A DNA stretch of 64,000 nucleotides. Origin: Myxococcales bacterium. Lineage in GTDB: Bacteria > Myxococcota > Polyangia > Nannocystales > Nannocystaceae. The notes under the pieces are model-generated. The model did no database searches and had not been told where the DNA came from. It was given only the letters and a program-made list of their open reading frames with translations. The translations under genes were made by a program, and so were the position numbers. Below are positions 41,399-49,900 of this stretch, piece by piece; position 1 is the stretch's first letter, and every line of letters begins with the position of its first letter. The stretch covers positions 119,881-183,880 of the forward strand of contig JAEUJW010000077.1 of NCBI GenBank assembly GCA_016793465.1, written 5' to 3'.

Positions 41399-43252
41399 AT
41401 GCGATATCGTCGCCCGCTCGCAACCATCGCCTGTCTCGCGCCGCTGCTGCTCGCGCTCGTCCCGGCCCGCGCCGGCGCCGTCACGGTCCTGCTGTCGCGC
41501 TGGAACCAGAGCCAGATCCACACCTGGAACAGCGCCAACCCCAACGCGTCGGTGCTGCTGCACACCAACCAGTGCAACGACGCCGACTACAACGCCGGCG
41601 AGGGCAGCACGCACGGGTGGTTCGCCGAGCACTTCAACGACTACTTCGCGCGCTTCGTGGTCGGCAGCAACAACGGCTTCCAGTCGCAGTACATCCTCGG
41701 GCAGGGCGGGCGCACCCACTACGCGTACCCCAAGCACATCACCGTGTACAACGGCGAGGTCATCGTCACCTCGCGCAACGACGGCAAGCTGTGGCGCTAC
41801 AGCAACGCCGGCGTGCAGAACACCAGCATCCAGACCAGCCAGACCATCGCCCAGGGCACGGCCACCGACGGCACCGACCTCTACGTCAGCCTGTGGAACG
41901 GCCAGGCCTCGGTGTTCGCCCGCTACAACGCCGCGTTCGTGCTGCAGCAGAGCTACACCAACCCCACCGGGCTCGGCAACTTCAACAACATCGTCGACTT
42001 CGTGTACGACCCCGCGACGGCGCACTTCTTCGGCATCGCCACCACCGGCGAGGGCGGCACCGGCACCAACTCGTCGACGGTCGTCGAGTTCACCATGGGC
42101 GGCGCGGTCACGGCGACCTACAACCTGCCGTTCGCGGTCGACGGCATCGGCAACTTCATCAGCTCGGTGTGCGGCGACGGCAACCTGGCCATGGGCGAGG
42201 CCTGCGACGACGGCAACATGTCCAACACCGACGCGTGCACCAACGCGTGCAAGCTGGCCGCCTGCGGCGACGGGTTCGTGCAGGCCGGCGTCGAGGGCTG
42301 CGACGACGCCAACATGGTCGACGAGGACGCGTGCACCAACGCCTGCGAGCCGGCCGCCTGCGGCGACGGCATCGTCCAGGCCGGCGTCGAGGCCTGCGAC
42401 GACGGCAACGACGTCGACGAGGACGCGTGCACGGCCGCCTGCGAGCCGGCCGCCTGCGGCGACGGCTTCGTGCAGATGGGCGAGGGCTGCGACGACGGCA
42501 ACGACGTCGACGACGACGCGTGCAGCAACGCCTGCGTGGCGGCGGCCTGCGGCGACGGGGTCGTGCAGATGGGCGAGGGCTGCGACGACGGCAACGACGT
42601 CGACGACGACGCGTGCAGCAACGCCTGCGCGGCGGCGGCCTGCGGCGACGGCGTCGTGCAGGTCGGCGAGGGCTGTGACGACGGCAACGACGTCGACGAG
42701 GACGCGTGCAGCAACGCGTGCGTGCTGGCCTCCTGCGGCGACGGCGTCGTGCAGCCCGGCGAGGGCTGCGACGACGGCAACGCCGTCGACGACGACGAGT
42801 GCACCAACGCGTGCATGCTGCCGGCCTGCGGCGACGGCATCCAGCAGAGCGGCGAGGAGTGCGACGACGCCATCGACGACGACTGCGTTGACTGCGTGAT
42901 CCCCATCCTCCCCGAGACCAGCACCTCCGGCGACGACACCACCGGCGCGCCCGACCCGACCACCGGCGACGTCCCGACCACCGGCGCCCCCGGCGAGTCG
43001 AGCGGCGACTCCGGCGAGGGCTCGGGCGGCAACACCGGCGGCAACACCGGCGGCAACTCGGGCACCACCGGCGACCTGCCGACCAGCGACGGCTCCGGCG
43101 GCGCGGAGTCGAGCGGCGAAGCCTCCGGATCGAGCGGCACCGACAGCAGCGGCGCGAGCGTCGACGACGGCTGCGGCTGCGCCACCAGCGGCCCGGGCGG
43201 CGGCCTGTGGGCCCTGCTCGCGCTCGTCGGCCTCCGCCGCCGGCGCCGATGA
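41399..43252 (+). CDS. DUF4215 Cys-repeat surface protein with MYXO-CTERM tail
   Basis: 617-residue exported protein. Sec signal peptide (ACLAPLLLALVPARAGA), a propeller-like N-domain (about 22-255), then seven full and one partial DUF4215 repeats, each about 33 residues of the form ACGDGxxQxGEGCDDGNDVD and DACSNAC. After a Gly/Ser/Thr linker comes the MYXO-CTERM sorting tail GCGCATSGPGGG, a hydrophobic segment and RRRRR, which is recognised by the myxobacterial sorting system for surface attachment. TACTCT at N6 supports ATG 41399. The repeat DNA is nearly identical unit to unit, so length variation is likely. Confidence 0.92.
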   Translation: MRYRRPLATIACLAPLLLALVPARAGAVTVLLSRWNQSQIHTWNSANPNASVLLHTNQCNDADYNAGEGSTHGWFAEHFNDYFARFVVGSNNGFQSQYILGQGGRTHYAYPKHITVYNGEVIVTSRNDGKLWRYSNAGVQNTSIQTSQTIAQGTATDGTDLYVSLWNGQASVFARYNAAFVLQQSYTNPTGLGNFNNIVDFVYDPATAHFFGIATTGEGGTGTNSSTVVEFTMGGAVTATYNLPFAVDGIGNFISSVCGDGNLAMGEACDDGNMSNTDACTNACKLAACGDGFVQAGVEGCDDANMVDEDACTNACEPAACGDGIVQAGVEACDDGNDVDEDACTAACEPAACGDGFVQMGEGCDDGNDVDDDACSNACVAAACGDGVVQMGEGCDDGNDVDDDACSNACAAAACGDGVVQVGEGCDDGNDVDEDACSNACVLASCGDGVVQPGEGCDDGNAVDDDECTNACMLPACGDGIQQSGEECDDAIDDDCVDCVIPILPETSTSGDDTTGAPDPTTGDVPTTGAPGESSGDSGEGSGGNTGGNTGGNSGTTGDLPTSDGSGGAESSGEASGSSGTDSSGASVDDGCGCATSGPGGGLWALLALVGLRRRRR

Positions 43253-43587
43253 CCGACCTGCCGCCGCTCGCCGACCCGAAGTCCGCCGCCGGCCTCGCGT
43301 CCGGCGGCGGCTTCGACGGCGGCGGCGTGGACGGCCTCACCAGCCTCGTCGACCTCGAGTCGCGGATCGCGGTCGACGCGGGGCGCTGAGGTCGAAGCAG
43401 GCTCCTCGACTCGAGCTCGTCGTCGACCCGGCGCTCGCCATGGCCGCCGTCGACGCACGCCTCGCGCGCTCGACGGGCCGCCGCAGGTCCAGCGCACAGC
43501 CGACTCGGAGCAGCCGCGCGTGCGTGTTCATCGCCTCGCCGTGACCCCCACGTCGCGCGCGCGGGCCGTGATATACGCGGACCGACC
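43253..43587. other. Intergenic region, nothing recognised
   Basis: 335 bases after the MYXO-CTERM gene. The only frame worth noting would encode 46 residues from an ATG at 43249 that overlaps the preceding stop as ATGA; its composition is Gly/Ala/Asp-rich and no family is recognised. A GATATACG stretch at 43570-43577, ten bases before the next ATG, may be a -10. Confidence 0.4.
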
Positions 43588-44583
43588 ATGCTCCCTGCGC
43601 TCGTGATCGCGGCGTCGCTGGCCGGCCCCGCCGTGGACCTGCGGTGGGACGCGCCCGCGGGCTGCCCGTCGCAGGCCGACGTCGCCGGGCAGATCGCGGC
43701 CCGGGTCGGCGACTCGGCGGACGCGCCGGCCCGCGTGGTGTTCCACGTCGAGCCGCGGGACGGCCGCTGGCACCTCGTCGGCGAGATCTCCGGCGTCGCC
43801 GACGGCGGCCGTCGCGAGCTGAGCGCCGCCACCTGCGAGGAGCTCGCCGAGGCCGCGGTGCTCATCGTCACCATCGCCGTCGATCCGCCGGTCGTCCCGC
43901 CCGCCCCGCCGCCCGCGGCCGGACCCGACCCGCAGCCCGCGCCGATCGTGACACCACCACCCGACCCGCCCGCGGCGATCGTGACACCGCCGCCCGCTCC
44001 GCCCGCGTCCCCGCCGCTCGTCGAGCCCACGCCGTCCCCGTCCGCGCCGCCGACTCCGCGCCGCCGGCTGTCGGCGCTGATCGGGCTCGCGGGCGGGCTC
44101 GGGCTCGGGGCGCTGCCGGGGCCCGCGGGCCTGCTGCGCCTCGCGCTCGGCGTCCGCGGCGAGCGCTGGTCGGCCGCGCTGGTCCAGGACCTGTGGCTGC
44201 CGCGCTCGCGCGACGTGTCGACGGACCCGGCCTACGGCGGCCGCTTCTCGCTGTGGTCGGCGGGCCTGCGCGGCTGCGGGGTCGTCCCGGCGGGGCGCGT
44301 CGAGGTCCCGCTGTGCGCCACGCTCGCGGCCGGCGTCATGGCGGGCAAGGGCGTCGGCGCGCTGGCGGTGGCGCGCTCGCAGGTGTCGCCGTGGCTCGCG
44401 GCCGCGGCGGGCCCGGGCCTGCGGGTGCCGCTCGGCCGCGGGGCGGTCGGGCTGCTGTTCGCGGCCGAGCTGGTCGCGGTGCTGGCGCGACCGCGCTTCG
44501 AGATCTCCGGCGAGGGCGTGGTCTGCTGCGAGGACCGCGTCGGCGGGCAGTTCACCGGCGGCCTCGAGCTGCGCCTGCCGTGA
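43588..44583 (+). CDS. Secreted protein with Pro-rich linker and beta-barrel-like end
   Basis: 331-residue protein. Short signal peptide (LPALVIAASLAGPA), an N-domain of about 85 residues with two Cys (DAPAGCPSQADVAGQIAARV), a long Pro/Ala linker (residues 105-155), then a C-terminal region of alternating Gly/Ala-rich strands (SALIGLAGGLGLGALPGPAG) that looks like an eight-strand outer-membrane barrel. This arrangement is common just upstream of ECF sigma genes in myxobacteria. It ends 76 bases before the sigma gene and is probably in its operon. Confidence 0.65.
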   Translation: MLPALVIAASLAGPAVDLRWDAPAGCPSQADVAGQIAARVGDSADAPARVVFHVEPRDGRWHLVGEISGVADGGRRELSAATCEELAEAAVLIVTIAVDPPVVPPAPPPAAGPDPQPAPIVTPPPDPPAAIVTPPPAPPASPPLVEPTPSPSAPPTPRRRLSALIGLAGGLGLGALPGPAGLLRLALGVRGERWSAALVQDLWLPRSRDVSTDPAYGGRFSLWSAGLRGCGVVPAGRVEVPLCATLAAGVMAGKGVGALAVARSQVSPWLAAAAGPGLRVPLGRGAVGLLFAAELVAVLARPRFEISGEGVVCCEDRVGGQFTGGLELRLP

Positions 44584-44659
44584 GCGGGTTCACGCGCGGA
44601 CGGCCCCCGACCGGCCAACGAACCCCGGCCCCGGCGGACATCGACCCTCCCTGAAGCCC

Positions 44660-45196
44660 ATGCGCGCCGACCCACCGCCAGCCCTCGAGTTCGACGCGGT
44701 CTACCGCGCGCACGTCGGCTTCGTGTGGCGGACCATGCGGCGCCTCGGCGTCGCCGAGGCCGACCTCGAGGACGCGGTGCACGAGGCCTTCCTGGTCGTG
44801 CACCGCCGCCTGCCCGAGTTCGACGGGCGGGCCGCGATCACCTCGTGGCTGTACGCGGTGGCCCGCGGGGTCGCGAGCAACCGCCGACGCACCGCGCTGC
44901 GCCGCGAGCGACGCGAGGCCCACGCCGACGGGCCCGAGCACGCGGTCGACCCCGCCGAGCAGCTCGCGCGGGCGCGGGCCGCCGAGGTCGTCGAGCGCTT
45001 CTTGACCGGCCTGTCGGAGGAGCAGCGCACGGTCTTCGAGCTGTTCGAGATCGAGGGCCTGCGCGGGGCCGAGATCGCCGAGGCGATCGGGCTCAACATC
45101 AACACCGTGTTCACGCGGCTGCGGGCCGCCAGGCAGCGCTTCGCCGCGTTCCTGGCCGAGCACCACGCGCGCGATGGGAGGGCGAAGCATGGCTGA
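44660..45196 (+). CDS. ECF-type RNA polymerase sigma factor
   Basis: 178-residue sigma-70 family factor. Sigma2: FDAVYRAHVGFVWRTMRRLG, DLEDAVHEAFLVVHRRLPEF. Sigma4: LSEEQRTVFELFEIEGLRGA, EIAEAIGLNINTVFTRLRAA. The following gene starts inside it (ATG 45189, eight-base overlap), giving translational coupling as for sigma/anti-sigma pairs. No Shine-Dalgarno or -10 stands out before ATG 44660, so it may be read from the preceding gene. Confidence 0.9.
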   Translation: MRADPPPALEFDAVYRAHVGFVWRTMRRLGVAEADLEDAVHEAFLVVHRRLPEFDGRAAITSWLYAVARGVASNRRRTALRRERREAHADGPEHAVDPAEQLARARAAEVVERFLTGLSEEQRTVFELFEIEGLRGAEIAEAIGLNINTVFTRLRAARQRFAAFLAEHHARDGRAKHG

Positions 45197-45881
45197 CGAC
45201 GAACCGAGGACGGGGCCGGGCCAGCAATTGCTCGCCGCCTATCGCGCGCACCGGGGGCCCTCGCCGGCCGCCGTCGAACGCATCGCCGCGGCCCTGCGCG
45301 AGGCCGACGCCGCGGCCGACGTCGACGCCGACGCCGCGGCCTCGCCGCTGGTCGACGCCCGTCGCCGCTGGTGGCTGGTCGCGGGCGTGCTGCTGGCGGC
45401 GGCGCTCGCCGGGCTCGCCGTGCGCTCGTCGCTGGTCCCCCGCACGGCGGCCCGCGACGACGCCGCCGCCAACTACGAGCACGCGCCCGGCGACGAGCGG
45501 CCCGCGCGACCCGGGCGCGTCGACCCGCCCGCGCCCGCGGTGCCGGTGATGTCGACGCCCGGGCCGACCCCGCAGCCGCCCCGCGAGTCGCCGCCGCCGC
45601 CGGCCCCGCGCGAGCCCTCGCTCGCCGAGGAGATGCTGCACATGCGCGCCGCCCAGGCCGCGCTCGCGGCCGGCGATGCGCAGGAGGTCCTGCGCCTGCT
45701 CGCGGTCTACGCCCGGCAGTTCCCGGACGGCCGCCTGCACGAGGAGCGCCTCGCGCTGCGGGCGATCGCCCTGTGCACCGCGGGCCCGCCGCCCGCGGGC
45801 GAGGCCGAGGCCGAGGCGTTCCTGGCCGGGCACCCGCGGTCGATGTTCGCCGCGCGGGTCCGCGGCGCCTGCGGTCGCTGA
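45189..45881 (+). CDS. Membrane anti-sigma-like protein
   Basis: 230-residue single-pass protein encoded by an overlapping frame after the ECF sigma gene. The cytoplasmic N-terminus (about 1-60) is helical and could bind sigma; one helix WWLVAGVLLAAALAGLAV; a Pro-rich linker; and a C-terminal helical region (EEMLHMRAAQAALAAGDAQE, YARQFPDGRLHEERLALRAI) resembling a TPR-like/YbgF coil. Overlap with sigma and the topology support an anti-sigma role, which is inference; no zinc motif is present. Confidence 0.7.
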   Translation: MADDEPRTGPGQQLLAAYRAHRGPSPAAVERIAAALREADAAADVDADAAASPLVDARRRWWLVAGVLLAAALAGLAVRSSLVPRTAARDDAAANYEHAPGDERPARPGRVDPPAPAVPVMSTPGPTPQPPRESPPPPAPREPSLAEEMLHMRAAQAALAAGDAQEVLRLLAVYARQFPDGRLHEERLALRAIALCTAGPPPAGEAEAEAFLAGHPRSMFAARVRGACGR

Positions 45882-45938
45882 GGTCGCGCGCGGGCGGCCC
45901 GCGCCGGCCCCTCGCCGACGAGCTGTCGTCGTGCCGCT

Positions 45939-46207
45939 GTGACGATCCGTGTGCATTCGAATGTCGTGTCGCGACTGGCCCTCATCACGACGCTGGTCCT
46001 CGGCGCGATCGACCGCGGCGACGGCGAATCGTCGGCCGGCGTCGGCTCGACCACGGGCTCGACGAGCGGCGAGACGACGACCACCGACCCGACCTGTGCG
46101 TCGACACCCGGACCGACTCGCACCTTTAGCCTCGGCTACGCGCAGGCGAGGGCTGGATCGTCGACGCGGCGACGGGCACCTGGCGCGGCGACGACGTCGG
46201 CCTGTAG
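45939..46207 (+). pseudogene. Probable remnant of a Thr-rich lipoprotein gene
   Basis: The frame starting GTG 45939 gives RLALITTLVLGAIDRGDG followed by a GSTTGSTSGETTTTD linker, which is the standard lipoprotein start of this genome except that the lipobox Cys is Ile. After about 46140 the believable coding moves to another frame (GEGWIVDAATGTWRGDDVGL, then TAG at 46205). Loss of the Cys and a frame change indicate decay. It could also be a short real gene with a sequencing indel. Confidence 0.4.
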
Positions 46208-46321
46208 ACGGGCAGGGGCCCGCCGACCCCGCGCGGCCCCGCGCCGACGCGGCCGCGAAAAAAACTTCGCCGGCTCGCGACACCCCGGACCCGGCTCGCG
46301 GACAATGCCCGGCGAGGCCCC

Positions 46322-46969
46322 TTGACCGCGACCCCGGCCGCCGACCCCGCCACGCTCCGCGCCGCCGCCAACGGCGACGCGGACGCGCTCGCGCGGCTCT
46401 ACGCGGCCACCGTCGACGCGCTCTACGTCTACGCCTTCTACCGCATGGACCGCGACGCCGGCCTCGCGCAGGACGTCGTGCACGACACCCTGCTCGACGC
46501 CCTCCGCCACGCCGACCTTTATGACGAGGGCCGCGGCAGCGTGCACGCGTGGGTCCTCGTGCGCGCCCGCAACGTCGCCCGCAGCCGCCTCCGCGACCAC
46601 CGCCGCGGCCACGAGCTCGCCGCCGCGTGGACCCGCCGCGAGGCCACGCTGTCGCAGATCTTCCAGTCGATGGACGACGCCCCGCTCTCGGAGGACCTGC
46701 TGGCCCGCGCCGAGACGCGAGAGATCGTGCACATGGCCATGGCCGGCCTGGCCCATAACCACCGCGAGGTCCTGACCCGCAAGTATGTCCACGGGGACAG
46801 CTTGCACGAGCTCGGCGGACGCCTCGGACTGTCCGAGGACGCCGTCAAGTCGCTCCTGGCCCGCGCCCGTCGGGCCTTCCGCGACGCCTTCGCGGCCCTG
46901 CGCTCCGCGGAGCACAACTTTCTCCGTGAACCGATCGGGAACCTCCGGGAGGTCCGCGATGTCCCGTGA
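46322..46969 (+). CDS. ECF-type RNA polymerase sigma factor
   Basis: 215-residue sigma factor, TTG start at 46322 with GCGAGG upstream. Sigma2: LARLYAATVDALYVYAFYRM, AQDVVHDTLLDALRHADLYD; sigma4: HREVLTRKYVHGDSLHELGG, LGLSEDAVKSLLARARRAFR. It overlaps the next gene by 11 bases, so sigma and the FecR-domain protein are coupled. In FecI/FecR-type systems the FecR protein controls the sigma factor; the same is likely here. Contains palindrome copy 11 within the sigma4 codons. Confidence 0.9.
   Translation: MTATPAADPATLRAAANGDADALARLYAATVDALYVYAFYRMDRDAGLAQDVVHDTLLDALRHADLYDEGRGSVHAWVLVRARNVARSRLRDHRRGHELAAAWTRREATLSQIFQSMDDAPLSEDLLARAETREIVHMAMAGLAHNHREVLTRKYVHGDSLHELGGRLGLSEDAVKSLLARARRAFRDAFAALRSAEHNFLREPIGNLREVRDVP
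46784..46801. repeat. 18-bp palindromic repeat family, copy 11
   Basis: TATGTCC-ACGG-GGACAGC inside the ECF sigma gene. Confidence 0.5.
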
Positions 46970-49900
46970 ACCCGACAACCACGAACCCGCCGACGCCAAC
47001 CTCGATCGCCTGCTGACCATGGCCGAGTCCCCGCCACAGCTCGATCCCGAGGCCCGCGCCCGCCTGCTCGCCCGCCTGCAGCGCAGCGCCGTCGACCTCA
47101 AGAAGACGCCCACCCCGGCGTCCGGAGGCCCCACGCCCATGTCCCCTCGCAACCGCCCGACCTTCGCCAGGCTCGCCGCCTACACCCTCTCGGTCGCCGC
47201 CGCCGGCGCGCTCGCCTGGACCGGCTACAGGTTCTTCGCCGCCGAGCGCGACCCGTCGGCTGTCTCTCCGGACAGCTACGCGCTGCACCGCAACGACGGC
47301 CAGCGCCCGCTCACCGTCACGCTCGCCGACGGCTCGACCGCGATCCTGCGCGCCGGCGCGGCCGTGCAGCAGCACGGCCCCCGCCGCCTCGAGCTCGTCG
47401 AGGGCGAGGTCCTGCTCGACGTCGTGCCCGGCGAGGGCACGTTTAAGATCACCGCGGCGGCCGGCGACATCGAGGTCCGCGGCACCAAGTTCCTGCTGCG
47501 CCAGCAGGACCGCGCCGAGCTGATCGCCGGGGTCCTGCGCGGCGAGGTGCGCCTCTTTAATGGCGCCGGCGAGGCGATCCTCCGCGCCGGCGAGGCCGGC
47601 AAGCTGTCCCCGGGGACAGCCCCGCAGCGCCACCAGGCCGAGCGCCTCAGCCACGAGGTCGCGTGGGCCCGCGACGCCCTGGTCGACCCGACCGACGAGC
47701 TGAAGGCGGTGCGCCGCGGCAACCTGCTGGCCCGCTTCCCCAACTGGGAGGGCCGCGAGTGGCCGCTGCCGGTGCGCAGCATGGACGTCGACGTCTACGT
47801 CGAGAACGGCGTGGCCCGCACGACCATCGACCAGACGTTCTTCAACACCACCAACTTCGAGCTCGAGGGCGTGTACAGCTTCCCGCTGCCGGCCGACGCG
47901 GCGATCTCCCGCCTGGCCATGTACGTCGACGGCAAGCTCATGGAGGCCGGCATCACCGAGCGCCAGGAGGGCCGCGAGATCTACGAGTCGATCGTCTACC
48001 GCCGCCGCGACCCCGCGCTGCTCGAGTGGATGCAAGGCAACCAGTTCCGCGTGCGCGTCTTCCCGCTGCCCGCGCGCACCGAGAAGCGCATCCTGCTCAG
48101 CTACACCCAGCCGCTCGCCAGCCTCTACGGCGACTACAGCGTGCGCGTGCCGATCCCCGAGTACGACGTCCCCGTCGAGACCCTGCGCTACCGCGTGCAC
48201 GTCAAGGACAAGACCCTGAAGCTCGACTCGTGCTGCGTCGAGTTCGCGGTCAGCGACGTCGGCGACGAGCGCCTCGCCGAGGCGACCCTGCGCAACGCCG
48301 CCCTCGGCGAGGACCTCGCGCTCACCCTCTACCCCTCGCAGAAACCCCCCGAGGCCGGCCTCGCCGTCCAGCCCGACCCCGGCGGCGACTACGTGATGGC
48401 CCGCGTGCGCCCCACGCTGCCGCAGAGCTCGCAGCACGTGCCGCGCCGCTGGGTCGTGCTGCACGACACCTCGGCCTCGCGCAGCCCCGCCGAGCTGGCC
48501 GCCCAGACCCGCTTCCTCAAGGCCGCGCTGAAGGAGCTCGACGAGGCCGACCGCCTGACCCTGCTCGCCTTCGACTCGACCCTGCGCAGCCTCGAGGGCG
48601 GCTTCCAGCGCGTCGACAGGCTCGACCTCGGCGCCGTCGACGGCTTCCTCGCCCGCGAGAACCGCGAGCACGTCGGCGCCACCGAGCTCGCCCGCGCCGT
48701 CGACCACGCCCTCGGCCTGTTCGCCGAGGACGCCGGACCCGAGGCCCCGCACATCCTCTACGTCGGCGACGGCCTGGTGTCCGACCGCTCCGACGCCGGC
48801 CGCGCCGCCCTGCGCGAGCGCCTGCAGGGCAAGGCCACCTTCGTGGCCGCTGCCGTCGGCGACGAGACCGACGCCGGCCTGCTCGCCGACCTCGCCGGCG
48901 CGACCGGCGGGCTGCACGTGCAGCTGACCCCCGGCGGCGACCTCGGCTGGCAGGCGCTCGACCTCGCCGCCGCGCTCAACACGGCCCGCCTGCAGAACAT
49001 CCGCGTCAGCCTGCGCGACGCCGGCGACGCCGAGTACGCCGCCAGGGTCCACCTGTCCGCGACGAGCCTCAGCGACGGCGAGGCGCTGGTCGCCCTGACC
49101 CGCCGCACCGGCGCCGCCGGACCTGTCCCTTCGGCCATGGTCGTCGAGGGCACGCTGGCCGGCGCGCCGTGGTCGCAGCGCTTCGACCTGCCGAAGCCCG
49201 CGGGGGACGCGGCCTACCTGCCGCGCCTGTGGGCCCGCGCGCAGGTCGAGGCCGACGTGCGCGCCGGCGCCGAGGCCCACAAGGCCGAGATCACCGCGCT
49301 CGGCATGCAGCACTTCCTCGTCACCCCGTTCACCTCGCTGCTCGTGCTCGAGAGCGAGGCGATGTACCGCCAGTTCAAGGTCCGCCGGCCCTCGGACAAG
49401 GACTGGGCCCGCTACGACGCGCCCGCCGAGATCGAGGTGGTGCGCGAGCAGCTCGGCATCCGCGAGCCCGCGCCCGGCACGCTCGTGCAGCGGCGCCCGA
49501 TCGGCCTGCTCGGCAACTACAACCACTACCAGTACGGCGGCTTCGACGACGCGATCGGCGGCGGGTGGTTCTCCCCCGGCCAGGGCAACATCGGCCTGTC
49601 CGGCCTCGGCCTGACCGGCTTCGGCCGCGGCGGCGGCGGCGTCGGCGAGGGCACGATCGGCCTCGGCAGCACCGGCCTCATCGGCGCGGGCGGGGGCGGC
49701 GGCACCGGCTCGGGCTACGGCCGCGGCTCGGGCGCGGGCTTCGGCGGCCGCGGCACCCGCGTGCCGTCCGTGCGCGGCGGCGACTTCACGCTCGGCGACC
49801 TCAAGTCCACCGAGACCACGGAGACGCTGACCAGGGCCAGCTTCGTGACCACCAGCGAGCTCGCCCGCTCCGCCGACGCGTGGTCGCGCGACAGCTTCGC

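Noticed and set aside
42170..42890. About 99-bp repeats considered as non-coding satellite DNA
   Set aside because: They encode DUF4215 Cys repeats inside a signal-peptide to MYXO-CTERM protein.
43249..43389. 46-residue frame overlapping the MYXO-CTERM gene stop as ATGA
   Set aside because: The overlap is suggestive but the composition is low-complexity and nothing else supports it.
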